Notes: generated by a model from the sequence alone, not told the origin. Positions 9,155 through 17,330 are shown, numbered from the stretch's first letter. The stretch is DNA of 64,000 nt from a bacterium (GCA_020849855.1 JADZFO010000047.1:20227-84226), one strand, 5' to 3'. Made by a program: numbers and translations.

Positions 9155-9256
9155 ATGCGTGTGCATGAAACAGCCCGCCGCCGGCTCAAGTTGGCGGCAC
9201 TGGGATGGCTTCGCAGCTTCTGGGTCTGGCTAAACAGCCCCGAGCTGCAGGATTAG
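9155..9256 (+). CDS. Possible 33-residue basic/aromatic small protein
   Basis: A short reading frame beginning MRVHETARRRLKLAALGWLR, rich in Arg, Leu and Trp, that could form an amphipathic or membrane-associated helix. The main support is a well-placed GGAGG at 9145-9149, five bases before the ATG. It sits alone between two DUF5666 lipoprotein genes. No family is recognised; it could also be a leader peptide for the 9327 gene, which starts about 70 bases downstream. Confidence 0.35.
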   Translation: MRVHETARRRLKLAALGWLRSFWVWLNSPELQD

Positions 9257-9326
9257 TAGAAATCAAGGCGCGTGAGCGCTGTCGAACCACAAGCGCTGAG
9301 CGCAAGATCAACAGGAGAGAAACAAC

Positions 9327-10682
9327 ATGAAGAACACCAAGAACCTTATTGCCCTGGCGGCCCTGACGGGCCTGTCCCTGATCGCTGCTTCCTGCGGAGG
9401 CGGCGGTGGCGGCCCGGTCAACCCCGGCGGCGGCGGCCCGGCGGCCGGCACGGCTGACCTGACCGGCACCCTCAAGGAAGGCGCGGGCGGCCGCGTGACC
9501 AGCACCGTCGGCGACGGCCTCTCCGGCATTCCGGTGAGCCTGATCAACACGGTCACCGGCGCATTGCAGGGTACGGACACCACCAGCGCCAGCGGCAATT
9601 TCGAGTTCAAGGCGATCCCCAGCGGCAGCAGTTATCTGGTCAAGGTGGAGTTCACCTCCAGCAAGGACCTGGATGGCGACGGCAGCAATGACCAGGTTGA
9701 GCTTTACTTCCCGGTCAGCGTGGCCGACCAGAGCATCACCAACCTGATCCAGACCATCGGTGTTGATGACAGCAACAATGACGGCAGCGACGACTCGCTG
9801 GTTGTGAAGACCGAAATCGGCGACGACAACGGCCACCGCGAGAGCCATCACCGCCAGCACCGTTTCCGCGACGGCCAGACCGTTGACGACAGCAACAACA
9901 ACGGCAGCTTCAGCGATGACAGCGGCTTTGACGACAGCAACTGCGACAACCTGCCGGACAGCAGCTCCAGTTCGGGCGGCTCCATGGGCAGCGGCATCGA
10001 GCTCTTCGGCGCCATCAGCAGCATCGACAGCAGCAGCTTCACGGTGAATGGCGTCACCTTCAGCTTCACCTCTGCCACCGAGTGGCACGTGGGCGACCGC
10101 AGCCATGCCAGCCCCAGCGAGTTCCCGGTCGGCACTGAGGTCAAGGTTGAAGGCTTCAAGGCGGCCAACGGCGGCTTTGTGGCCACGGAAGTAAAGACCG
10201 GCCAGGGCTCCAGCGATGACGACCCCGGCAGCGGCTTCCACGTCGAGACCTTTGGCACCCTGGAGGCGCTGGGCGTTGACGGCTTCACCGTTGGCGGCAC
10301 GCGCTTCAAGTTCAACGCCGGCACTGAGTGGAAGCTCAATGGCGAGCACGTCAGCGTTGACTCCTTCAGCAACGGTATGTCCGTCAAGGTCGAGGCCGTG
10401 CCGGAAGGCGAGGGCTATGTGGCCATCGAAGTGAAGAGCGGGACCGACAGCGGCTCTGGCGGCGATGACGACGACGACGACAACTCCGGTTCCGGCGGCG
10501 GCGACGACAACGATGACGACGACGACAACTCCGGCTCTGGCGGCGATGACGACAACGACGACGACAGCAACGACGACAACGGCGGCGATGACGACAGCAA
10601 TGACGACAACGGCGGCGATGACTCCGGAACTGATGGCGGCGGCGACGACGGCACGCCGGATCAGGGCAGCGGCGACAACTAG
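9327..10682 (+). CDS. Lipoprotein with carboxypeptidase-like regulatory, DUF5666 and Asp/Gly-rich tail
   Basis: A 451-residue exported protein with lipobox AASC (Cys23) and a Gly-rich linker. Residues ~50-140 resemble a carboxypeptidase-regulatory/Cna-B-like beta domain (GIPVSLINTVTGALQGTDTTSASGNFEF). Two DUF5666-type repeats follow (about 220-290 and 305-370). The last ~80 residues are almost only Asp, Gly, Ser and Asn (runs of D and SGSGG), a probable extended, possibly calcium-binding tail. The basic patch GHRESHHRQHRFRD at about 172 stands out in an otherwise acidic region and could reflect a local frame change. AGGAG precedes the ATG. It is related to the 7197 product by its DUF5666 units. 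Confidence 0.87.
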   Translation: MKNTKNLIALAALTGLSLIAASCGGGGGGPVNPGGGGPAAGTADLTGTLKEGAGGRVTSTVGDGLSGIPVSLINTVTGALQGTDTTSASGNFEFKAIPSGSSYLVKVEFTSSKDLDGDGSNDQVELYFPVSVADQSITNLIQTIGVDDSNNDGSDDSLVVKTEIGDDNGHRESHHRQHRFRDGQTVDDSNNNGSFSDDSGFDDSNCDNLPDSSSSSGGSMGSGIELFGAISSIDSSSFTVNGVTFSFTSATEWHVGDRSHASPSEFPVGTEVKVEGFKAANGGFVATEVKTGQGSSDDDPGSGFHVETFGTLEALGVDGFTVGGTRFKFNAGTEWKLNGEHVSVDSFSNGMSVKVEAVPEGEGYVAIEVKSGTDSGSGGDDDDDDNSGSGGGDDNDDDDDNSGSGGDDDNDDDSNDDNGGDDDSNDDNGGDDSGTDGGGDDGTPDQGSGDN

Positions 10683-10746
10683 AAATCTCGGCTGTGATGC
10701 ATCCGGCAGTTTCCTGGCAGGGCTGCAGGGATGAATCTGAAAGAGG

Positions 10747-10774
10747 GGCCCGGCGCAAGCCGGGCCTTCTTTTT
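10747..10774 (+). terminator. Rho-independent terminator of the 9327 gene
   Basis: Perfect 8-bp stem GGCCCGGC/GCCGGGCC with a GCAA tetraloop, followed by TTCTTTTT. It lies 64 bases after the stop codon and has the canonical form. Confidence 0.93.
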
Positions 10775-10917
10775 GCATGCAGTGTTGCACTTTCAAATCC
10801 GCAGTGGCTGGGCAAAGGACGACCTGGCAATTCCTGACAGCAATTCCATCACAGTTGAAATTTTTTGGCGAGAAAACAGATAGTACTTAGTGGCATTGAT
10901 GTTGAGCGAGGTGGACC

Positions 10918-12549
10918 ATGTCAAGCAAAGCTCTTGTCCCCGCCAAGCTGCTGCTCTTCCTCCTTGTCATGGGCTCGTGTTCGACCCTTTCGCCCATGAC
11001 GCAGGATCCAGAGCCTCCCGCTGACTTCCCGGCTCCTGCGACTGCTCTTTCAGCTGCGGACAGGGAAGTCAGTGTGGACAACATCCTCAAGCGCAAAGGC
11101 TACGATGCGATCCCCGGCATGACCCATAACTGGTCAGTCGATGACGTTGCAGGCCGGTTCAGCCCCGTGCAGTTCCCAGGGACCAGCGCGTGGCCGAATG
11201 CCGCCTTTGCAATTTACGAACTGACGCCGGTGGACTATTCAGGCCCCAGTGTGATCCGCCTGCGCTGGGACAGTGTCCCGGCCGACTACAGCGAGCTCTG
11301 GTTTGGCCTGGCTAACTTTGTCAGCGGACGCTGGGAATGGCACGCAGGTACCGGGCTGAATCAGTACTTCTTCTACGGGCATGAGAGCGAGTACCTGGAT
11401 GAGCTCTCCGGGCGGATGCTGATTGCGCTTGTGCTGTGTGGCCAGAATGAAGCGGTACTGGCCCGCGTTGCGATTGGCTTCAACCAGGCTGATGACTGGT
11501 CGATGGTTGGGCGGGACCAGCGCAGACAATCCCGCGGTACTGTCCCCGGGCCACTCGCTCCGACACTCAAGTGGAAGTATGAGTGTGGCTCCGCGACATT
11601 CTCTTCACCTGTGCTGGCGCCCAATGGGATGCTCTACTTTGGCAGCAACAGCGCCGGGCTTCAGGCTGTGCGTCCTGACGGAGTGCTGAGCTGGAGCTTC
11701 GATACCGGCGCCACAGGCGTCGGCAGCCCTGCCGTGGGTAGCGATGGCACGGTATACATGGGGGCCGCCGACGGGAACATCTATGCCCTGCACCCTGACG
11801 GCACAGTGGCCTGGAGCTACCCCACGGAATCGAACATCGTCAGCAGTCCTGCAATCGATCCAAATGGCAGGGTCTACTGCGGCAGCAACGACGGCAAGCT
11901 CTATGTGCTGAAAGCGGATGGCTCTCTGGCCTGGTCAGCCCCCCTGGGCGACGCCAGCCACGAAGGCGCCGCCATTGACCTTGATGGCAACGTGTATCTG
12001 CCCTGCTGGGACAACTATATGTATGCCTTTGGCCCTGACGGAAGCTTCAAATGGAGTCAGGACAGCGGCAATCTGATGTATCAGCATCCGGTTGTTGGCG
12101 ATCAGGGCGAGCTTTATGTAGCCTGCTGGGACAACCGGCTGCTGTCCCTGGCACTGGCGGATGGAGCGCTGGCCTGGGACTTCGACATCGGAGAATGGCA
12201 GTGCGGGGCACCGGCCCTGGCCGCAGACGGCACGATCTATGCTCCATCTTCTGTCCGGGGCATCGGGGACAAGTCTCTCTACGCCCTGGATCCGGACGGC
12301 GCCGTCAAGTGGAGCTACAGTGCAGAAGGGATGTTCTCGACACCAGTTGTCGATTTGAACGGCGACATCTACTTCGTGCTCGACGATGGCAGGGTCATCT
12401 CGCTGGACAGCAGCGGTGCGTTCCGCTGGGAGTTCGCGGTCGATGGTGGCATGTACGGCACGCCGGCCCTGGGAGCTGACGGGACTTTGTATGTCCTGAC
12501 TTCCGCCGGCAGCCTCTACGCCATTGGCCCCGGCGCGGGGCTCTTCTAG
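10918..12549 (+). CDS. PQQ-like beta-propeller lipoprotein
   Basis: A 543-residue exported protein with a signal ending MGSC (Cys21) and an N-terminal ~190-residue unique part, then tandem PQQ-like propeller blades from about residue 215 to the end. Each blade carries a W[SK]Y/WSF strand and an A.GT.Y.G..DG..YAL.PDG pattern, for example VGSDGTVYMGAADGNIYAL. About seven to eight blades can be counted, enough for one propeller. The quinone-binding residues of true PQQ dehydrogenases are not evident, so this is more likely a binding or assembly scaffold than an enzyme. A GAGGTGG precedes the ATG. It is the last protein gene before the tRNA pair. Confidence 0.87.
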   Translation: MSSKALVPAKLLLFLLVMGSCSTLSPMTQDPEPPADFPAPATALSAADREVSVDNILKRKGYDAIPGMTHNWSVDDVAGRFSPVQFPGTSAWPNAAFAIYELTPVDYSGPSVIRLRWDSVPADYSELWFGLANFVSGRWEWHAGTGLNQYFFYGHESEYLDELSGRMLIALVLCGQNEAVLARVAIGFNQADDWSMVGRDQRRQSRGTVPGPLAPTLKWKYECGSATFSSPVLAPNGMLYFGSNSAGLQAVRPDGVLSWSFDTGATGVGSPAVGSDGTVYMGAADGNIYALHPDGTVAWSYPTESNIVSSPAIDPNGRVYCGSNDGKLYVLKADGSLAWSAPLGDASHEGAAIDLDGNVYLPCWDNYMYAFGPDGSFKWSQDSGNLMYQHPVVGDQGELYVACWDNRLLSLALADGALAWDFDIGEWQCGAPALAADGTIYAPSSVRGIGDKSLYALDPDGAVKWSYSAEGMFSTPVVDLNGDIYFVLDDGRVISLDSSGAFRWEFAVDGGMYGTPALGADGTLYVLTSAGSLYAIGPGAGLF

Positions 12550-12599
12550 CTCAGGCGGCATCTGGCTGCCTGCAGGGCGCGATTTCTGCCGGGAGACGT

Positions 12600-12605
12600 T
12601 ATAAT
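12600..12605 (+). promoter_or_regulatory. -10 box of the tRNA-Lys gene
   Basis: Perfect TATAAT ending 13 bases before the first base of the mature tRNA-Lys. No clear -35 hexamer is visible at the usual distance. Confidence 0.5.
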
Positions 12606-12618
12606 GTGTCCCGGCCGG

Positions 12619-12690
12619 GCGCCATTAGCTCAGTGGAAGAGCATCTGACTTTTAATCAGGTGGTCGAAGGTTCGAATCCTTCATGGCGCA
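12619..12690 (+). tRNA. tRNA-Lys(UUU)
   Basis: Complete 72-base cloverleaf: acceptor GCGCCAT/ATGGCGC with discriminator A, anticodon loop CTTTTAA (anticodon TTT), T arm with GTTCGAATC. The CCA end is not encoded. Its 3' end also forms half of a perfect 8-bp hairpin (12685-12706) with a T6 loop, which may help end transcription. Confidence 0.96.
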
Positions 12691-12742
12691 GATTTTTTTC
12701 TGCGCCGGAAGCGGAACCGAGCAGGCGCCGCAAGCCCGCCTT

Positions 12743-12814
12743 GGCCCCATAGTCTAGTGGTTAGGACGTCACTCTTTCAAGGTGAAGGTACGGGTTCGAT
12801 CCCCGTTGGGGCTA
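12743..12814 (+). tRNA. tRNA-Glu(UUC), integration target
   Basis: Complete 72-base cloverleaf: acceptor GGCCCCA/TGGGGCT (G1-U72 wobble), discriminator A, anticodon loop CTTTCAA (anticodon TTC), T loop TTCGATC. CCA is not encoded. The serine recombinase gene on the other strand ends inside it, so its 3' part is likely the attachment region and may be phage-supplied. Confidence 0.96.
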
Positions 12815-12830
12815 CTATCCCTTTGAATTG
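12777..12830. other. Probable left attachment region (attL)
   Basis: The recombinase stop lies at 12777-12779, in the anticodon arm of tRNA-Glu, and its last ~12 residues (APTGIEPVPSP) are the antisense of the tRNA 3' half. Integrase genes whose 3' ends run into a tRNA normally mark the att site. Exact crossover bases cannot be set because no second copy of the tRNA end was found in the window. Confidence 0.6.
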
Positions 12831-14435
12831 TAAGACCGGCTGCAGGTCGAATAACTCAACCACTATCCCATCCAGACGCAGATCCACTTTAGAGACCAGC
12901 GACCGGATAAGAGGCCGCAGCGCTTCGCTGTGGCCCTCCTGCCAGGCCCGCCGGATCAGCCCGACATGCTCAAGAGTATCACCTGTCTGCGCGGCTCTGG
13001 ACTGCAGCCCGCAGCGCGCCGCACGAAGATCCGAAAGCTGCTGCTCCACCGCTGACTCGTCTGCAGCCAGCGCAGCCAGGCGCTCTTCCAAAATACCGAT
13101 GGCCAGGGCCTTGCCTTCCCGGGCCAGCCGCAGGACAGTCTCGCGCAGCTGAGAGCCTTCACGCTTCAGTTGGCGCTGGCGCCGGGAAAGCGCCTGCTCC
13201 TGCTCCTCAAGGGCCTCGTCCTGGCCCCCGGCAGCGCTGTAAGCCAGGGCCAGGGCCTCTGCCAGCTGGCCGTCGCCGGCAGCCTCAAGAAGCCCCTGCA
13301 GCACGAGCTGATCCAGTGCTTCAGCGTTCACATAGCCAGGCAACTCAGCCGCGCCATCGTCGCCGCCGACCAGCTCCAGGCCGCCGACTACTCGCCTTTT
13401 GTCGGCTCGGACATAGCAGTGATAACGGCGGCCGCCGCGGCCGGCAACCCAGGCGCAGACATATGGCGCCGGCTCGCCGCGTCGCTTCGCGGGATGCGTC
13501 ACTGCGAAGTGGCTGGACACGACCAGGCCGTCGAGTAGGTAATCAGCGCCCTGAGGCTCGGCGCCGCCGAGCCTGATACGCTGCGGACCATGGGTGGACT
13601 CAGGGCCGCGCGCCTGCGCGGCCTCCCAGACATCGCGCGGCAGGGTGCATTCGTGCAGGCCCGGCAACCAGCCCTCGGCGCCGGCGACATGGCCGCAGCG
13701 CTCGCGGCCAAGCACGGGCGCGTTCTGGGGGCGATAGAAGCGGCTGGCCAGGATCTTCTCGACGCTGGAGCTGTTGAGTACCAGGCCGAACTCGGCCTTC
13801 AACCTGCGCGTAATTGCACTGTAGTGCATGCCGCTGGCCTTGAGCTCAAACATCCGCTCGAGGGCCGGCCACCTGAGGGGGTCGGGTACAGGGATGCCGC
13901 GGCGCGGCCCCGGCAGCGTGGCGAAAGGACAGCGAGTGGCATGCAGGCCGGCGGCCGCCCGGGTCGCGCGTGCACCGCTAATCTTCTCTGCGGTCTGGTC
14001 GCGCTGAAACTGCGCGAAGGCCAGCAGGACGTGCAGCAGCATCCGCCCCTGAGCGGTGCTGGTATCAATGCTCTCCTGCAGGGTGCCGAAGGAGGAGCCG
14101 CTCGGAGTGATCACGGCCTCCACGAAGTCAAGGAAGCCACGCAGGTTGCGGCTCATGCGGTCAAGGCTGGTGGACAGCACGATGTCAGCTTCGCGGCCGC
14201 GCAGCAGGGCCTCAACGCGGCGCCAGGCCGGCCTGTCCATCGTGGATCCGCTGACACCCTCGTCGGCCACTTCCGCGACGACGCTGTAGCCCAGAGCCGC
14301 GCAGTACTGCCGGCAGCGCTCGATCTGCGTCGCGCAGCTGCCAGCCTGGCGCGGGTCGTCGGTGGAAACCCTGGCATACAGGACAGCGCGCAGAGGCTGT
14401 TTCTGGCTCAGGGTAGGCGAGGGGCGCGTGTTCAC
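12777..14435 (-). CDS. int: Large serine recombinase (phage integrase)
   Basis: A 552-residue site-specific recombinase expected to integrate and excise the element. The N-terminal resolvase domain (~15-165) has the nucleophile Ser24 in LYARVSTDD, plus STSLDRMSRNLRGF and FAQFQRDQTAEKISGA. A recombinase domain follows (~185-300, HECTLPRDVWEAAQ), then a zinc-ribbon-like segment in which only the second Cys pair (YVC, YHC) is kept, then a coiled coil (~390-480). Overall length suits the family. GTG at 14435 overlaps the stop of the P63C gene (GTGA). The C-terminus is encoded by the reverse of tRNA-Glu. Serine integrases usually use protein-coding targets, so a tRNA site is notable. Confidence 0.94.
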   Translation of the reverse strand: MNTRPSPTLSQKQPLRAVLYARVSTDDPRQAGSCATQIERCRQYCAALGYSVVAEVADEGVSGSTMDRPAWRRVEALLRGREADIVLSTSLDRMSRNLRGFLDFVEAVITPSGSSFGTLQESIDTSTAQGRMLLHVLLAFAQFQRDQTAEKISGARATRAAAGLHATRCPFATLPGPRRGIPVPDPLRWPALERMFELKASGMHYSAITRRLKAEFGLVLNSSSVEKILASRFYRPQNAPVLGRERCGHVAGAEGWLPGLHECTLPRDVWEAAQARGPESTHGPQRIRLGGAEPQGADYLLDGLVVSSHFAVTHPAKRRGEPAPYVCAWVAGRGGRRYHCYVRADKRRVVGGLELVGGDDGAAELPGYVNAEALDQLVLQGLLEAAGDGQLAEALALAYSAAGGQDEALEEQEQALSRRQRQLKREGSQLRETVLRLAREGKALAIGILEERLAALAADESAVEQQLSDLRAARCGLQSRAAQTGDTLEHVGLIRRAWQEGHSEALRPLIRSLVSKVDLRLDGIVVELFDLQPVLQFKGIVAPTGIEPVPSP

Positions 14436-15322
14436 TCGTCACCATCCTCGAAGGGCATCTGAAGCGTGTCGCCAAACTTCGGGAAGGCCCGCTCCAGGTT
14501 GGAGTAGAAAGCGCGCCAGCTGTTGGCCGCCCGCATGAAAGCAATCACCGTATGCAAGTGCGCCCGCAGGTCTGGGTTGCCAACGTCAGCAGTCAACCAC
14601 TGGAAGTGCTTGTGCTTCCTGTGTCCGGCTTCAGTCCTGGGATTCTTGTGCTGAAGCTCCTTGAGCACGGCGGGCGCCAGGCGACGATAGATCAGGTCGT
14701 TGGTGATCTGCCCTACGATGGGAGGACGCTTGCTCGACAGCTGGCTGTAGTTCCAGCCTTTCAACCGGAATAGTTGCCGGTAAAACTCGTCGGGGAAGGT
14801 CTTAGCCCATGCAAGCAGCCGGTCGGAGATGTACTTGCCAAGTAGTTCTTCAAGCGCCTTACGGCTGCGGTCCTCCTGGTAGCCTGTCGCCTCGTCCACG
14901 AGCGCCACAATCCCAAGTTGTGCAAGCGCGCGGACGAGGATTTCGCACTGCCTTGCGATAGGCTCTTGGTGATGAGTCAGAACACCAGCTTCGCGGGCAG
15001 CAAGGATGACATTGCAGACCTGCGGCAGCAACTCGGCCCGATAGCCATAGTTCGGTTTGCCGCCCCGACCCTGCACTGTGAAGAGGACTGGCTTAGTATA
15101 ATCGGCTAACTCCGCATCAATAAAGGGCAGAAGGTTCTTAGCAGCGAGAAATGGGGGAAGTTGGTATAAGTTCTGGACAGCCATACCCCGGCGGCCAATT
15201 GCCCGCATGAAGCCAACACCGTTCAAAAGGCGTGTGCCATCCTCGAGAACGGCGCAAGGGATGGTCGACTCGCCAATCTTAATCTCGCCGACATGGGTCG
15301 CCTGAATCACCTTTTCAGGCAT
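14432..15322 (-). CDS. P63C-domain phage protein
   Basis: A 296-residue protein whose C-terminal ~100 residues match the P63C domain: WAKTFPDEFYRQLFRLKGW, then KRPPIVGQITNDLIYRRLAP, then PRTEAGHRKHKHFQWLT. The family is common in phages and integrated elements; its biochemical role is not established. The N-terminal half (IPCAVLEDGTRLLNGVGFMRAIGR) fits the usual companion region of these proteins. The ATG at 15322 has AGGAG six bases upstream; a GTG directly before it is an alternative. It overlaps the recombinase gene by four bases, so the two are co-expressed leftward. Confidence 0.9.
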   Translation of the reverse strand: MPEKVIQATHVGEIKIGESTIPCAVLEDGTRLLNGVGFMRAIGRRGMAVQNLYQLPPFLAAKNLLPFIDAELADYTKPVLFTVQGRGGKPNYGYRAELLPQVCNVILAAREAGVLTHHQEPIARQCEILVRALAQLGIVALVDEATGYQEDRSRKALEELLGKYISDRLLAWAKTFPDEFYRQLFRLKGWNYSQLSSKRPPIVGQITNDLIYRRLAPAVLKELQHKNPRTEAGHRKHKHFQWLTADVGNPDLRAHLHTVIAFMRAANSWRAFYSNLERAFPKFGDTLQMPFEDGDE

Positions 15323-15367
15323 CACTTGCTCCTCGTGGTGATGAATTCAGAGCAGCATAGCACAACG

Positions 15368-15487
15368 TCAGGGCCGCGGGCCCAGCAGCCAGATAAGAAA
15401 AGCCAGCACCGCCGTGACTATGACCGCGATCCCGATCCAGCGCTGGCAGCCAGGCGGCAGCGACCCAAGGCAGGAGTTTGGATGCAT
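15368..15487 (-). CDS. 39-residue single-helix membrane protein
   Basis: A short reading frame, MHPNSCLGSLPPGCQRWIGI continuing into a hydrophobic helix (~18-36) and ending GPRP. A weak AGGA precedes the ATG. It lies just upstream of the P63C gene on the same strand. Tiny single-helix proteins are common in lysogeny regions, but no family is recognised. The basis is the clean helix and gene context. Confidence 0.45.
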   Translation of the reverse strand: MHPNSCLGSLPPGCQRWIGIAVIVTAVLAFLIWLLGPRP

Positions 15488-15633
15488 ATTCCTGACAGAT
15501 TATCACCAGCGCAGGTGCACTCGGATATAATCGAAACAGACGAGGCGGAGCCATTGGCCCCGCCCCGCCCCAGGCTGGCAGCCGAGAGATTGGCGTCAGG
15601 AGGCTGCCTGCCTGCTCAATATGGAGGAAAAGC

Positions 15634-15912
15634 ATGTTCAAGGTCCGCCTCGCGGCCGGCATCATTGCCGGTGTCTTGCTCGTCCTATCGGCCGTCTCCG
15701 CCCTGGCCCTGAGCACGGCCCAGGAAGCCTGGAACGGCGTCGCGGCGAAGTACCACTTCGACACGGTGCCTGCGCCGGCCAGCGCCACCTTTGACGACAT
15801 CTACCACGGGGGCAACATTTCCAGCGACCTGCCGAAGGCCTGGTGGGAAGCCTTTGGTACCGGTATGGTTCCTCCGAGCGGAGACGATACGGTCAACTTC
15901 TGGATCAACTGA
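15634..15912 (+). CDS. Small exported protein in the lysogeny region
   Basis: A 92-residue protein with a clear Sec signal peptide (MFKVRLAAGIIAGVLLVLS, predicted cut after ALA at about 26) and a short mature part (~66 residues) ending DDTVNFWIN, with no cysteine pairs or known domain. GGAGG lies six bases before the ATG. It is the only rightward gene among leftward lysogeny genes and its 3' end overlaps the 15905-16795 gene tail to tail by eight bases. It could be an expressed lysogen factor (moron) or a secreted signal; this is inference. Confidence 0.7.
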   Translation: MFKVRLAAGIIAGVLLVLSAVSALALSTAQEAWNGVAAKYHFDTVPAPASATFDDIYHGGNISSDLPKAWWEAFGTGMVPPSGDDTVNFWIN

Positions 15913-16795
15913 CCCTCTGCTCTCCAATAACCTGAAAACGCGGACGCTCCCCCAGGAGCTGCGCCAGTGCCTTTGTGCGCGTATCCGCCCGCTCCAGTTC
16001 GGCAGCCGGATTCTCACTATTCGCCCGGCGAATCTGATCCTTCTCCAGCTCAGCAAACTCCAGGAAGCGCGCCCTGGACTTCCGACTGCCCACAACTTCA
16101 AGCACCTGAGCGAGCAGCCAGTAGACTTCCCGCTGGCTGGCTCTCCCTGACTCCGCCGGCTGCTCTGGGTATGGTTCGCCAACCCTTTTGATCAGTCTCT
16201 GCCGCAGCTTCTCATAATCCTTCACCTTACCGTGCAGAAGCTGGGCCGACACGGATAGCCCCAGCGCCTGGTCGAGGGTCTCCCTGTAGCTCTTTCGTGT
16301 GGCAGCGCTGCTGATCGCCTTCAGCGCGTCCAGGCAGCGCCGCTGCAGGGCCGGGAACTGGGCCAGCTTCAGCGGGGAGGCCGAGGCCAGTTCAGGGTGC
16401 ACCATCAGCAGCAAGCCGGAAGCCGATAAGAGGGCGCAGCGAACATCGTTCCAGCCCTTGCTCAACCCCCTGGCCTCGTCGGTGTCCTGCCGCCCCAGCC
16501 AGACCATAGCGTGGTCCAGACAGTTGAGGGCGGAGCCTGTATCGCCACTGTAAAGGTACAACTGCGCGGCGGTGCAGCACATCGTGGCATAGCCATAGGC
16601 CCATGTCAGGCGCCAGGGGCCGTAGGCTAACTGTCTGTTTGCTTCGTAAAGTTCGACCCATGCATTCAGAATGAGGAAGGCGGAGGACTCATCGCCGATA
16701 TCGAGCCGGGCAAAGAACTCTCCTAGTTGCTGGTTGCGATAAGCAGCAAATGTTTCGTGGCACTGGTAATCGGCCACGAAGGGATGCGACATCAT
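15905..16795 (-). CDS. Helical-repeat (TPR-like) protein coupled to the repressor
   Basis: A 296-residue, almost wholly alpha-helical protein. Paired helices such as WAYGYATMCCTAAQLYLYSG, ALNCLDHAMVWLG and REVYWLLAQVLEVVGSRKSR resemble TPR-type repeats, though no exact family is recognised. Its ATG overlaps the repressor stop (AATGATG) and is preceded by GGAGG, so both are made together. It may bind or modulate the repressor, as helical-repeat partners do in some phage decision circuits; that is inference. Confidence 0.8.
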   Translation of the reverse strand: MMSHPFVADYQCHETFAAYRNQQLGEFFARLDIGDESSAFLILNAWVELYEANRQLAYGPWRLTWAYGYATMCCTAAQLYLYSGDTGSALNCLDHAMVWLGRQDTDEARGLSKGWNDVRCALLSASGLLLMVHPELASASPLKLAQFPALQRRCLDALKAISSAATRKSYRETLDQALGLSVSAQLLHGKVKDYEKLRQRLIKRVGEPYPEQPAESGRASQREVYWLLAQVLEVVGSRKSRARFLEFAELEKDQIRRANSENPAAELERADTRTKALAQLLGERPRFQVIGEQRVS

Positions 16796-17190
16796 TCCGC
16801 TTTCCTCCTTGGCTGCCCTACAGGTTTCTTCCCCTGGGGCGGCTTGTGTTTACTTACAGACTTGTCTTCGGCCGGTGGTGGGCCAGTGTGATCATCCGCG
16901 CGGTGCAGCGTTAAAGCGTCCGCGCCCATCACCCGTGCATGAATCTCCGCCAGCTGCTCCGCCTGCTCCGGGCTCAGTCCGCTGCTCTCCGGGTCAGGCC
17001 ACCCCTGCAGGCGCGTCATCGGCATCTCTGCCTCGTTGAACAAAGCAATAAGCAGGTCGAGCTCGAAGCGGTCAACGTGACCATTTTTCCAGCGCGATAC
17101 GACGCTGACGCCAGTGCCCATGGCCTTTGCCAGCTCAAGCTGACCGCCTAGTCGAGCGCTAGCACGGTTGATTGCTTCTGCCACGATCAT
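16792..17190 (-). CDS. Phage repressor with helix-turn-helix domain
   Basis: A 132-residue DNA-binding protein. Residues ~1-60 form an HTH_3/Cro-CI-like fold (GGQLELAKAMGTGVSVVSRWKNG); the rest is a Pro/Lys-rich tail (HKPPQGKKPVGQPRRKAE) without a LexA-type peptidase. The ATG at 17190 has AGGA eight bases upstream; a GTG at 17214 would add eight residues but has poor initiation signals. By position it is the lysogeny repressor acting on the divergent early promoter. A near-consensus leftward promoter lies at 17260-17287. Lack of a self-cleaving domain suggests that induction needs another input, possibly the coupled helical-repeat protein. Confidence 0.88.
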   Translation of the reverse strand: MIVAEAINRASARLGGQLELAKAMGTGVSVVSRWKNGHVDRFELDLLIALFNEAEMPMTRLQGWPDPESSGLSPEQAEQLAEIHARVMGADALTLHRADDHTGPPPAEDKSVSKHKPPQGKKPVGQPRRKAE

Positions 17191-17259
17191 CTTTAATTCC
17201 TGTTCGCTTGGCACCGCGCAAATGATAACCCTTGCATATCCCTGCGCAGCGTTGCAGGC

Positions 17260-17287
17260 AGTATACCTCCAAAAATTGTGCTGTCAA
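17260..17287 (-). promoter_or_regulatory. Leftward promoter of the repressor operon
   Basis: On the minus strand: TTGACA (17282-17287), 16-base spacer, TATACT (17260-17265). It is near perfect and correctly placed 5' of the repressor gene. Confidence 0.75.
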
Positions 17288-17330
17288 GTAGGTAGCAGAC
17301 CTAATCAAGCAAATTTAACCTAGGCATGCA

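Noticed and set aside
9186-10796. 536-residue leftward open frame with long Ala/Val runs
   Set aside because: It mirrors the Asp/Gly-rich tail of the rightward lipoprotein; the Val-Val-Ala repeats are the reverse of GAC/GGC codons and it crosses the true terminator.
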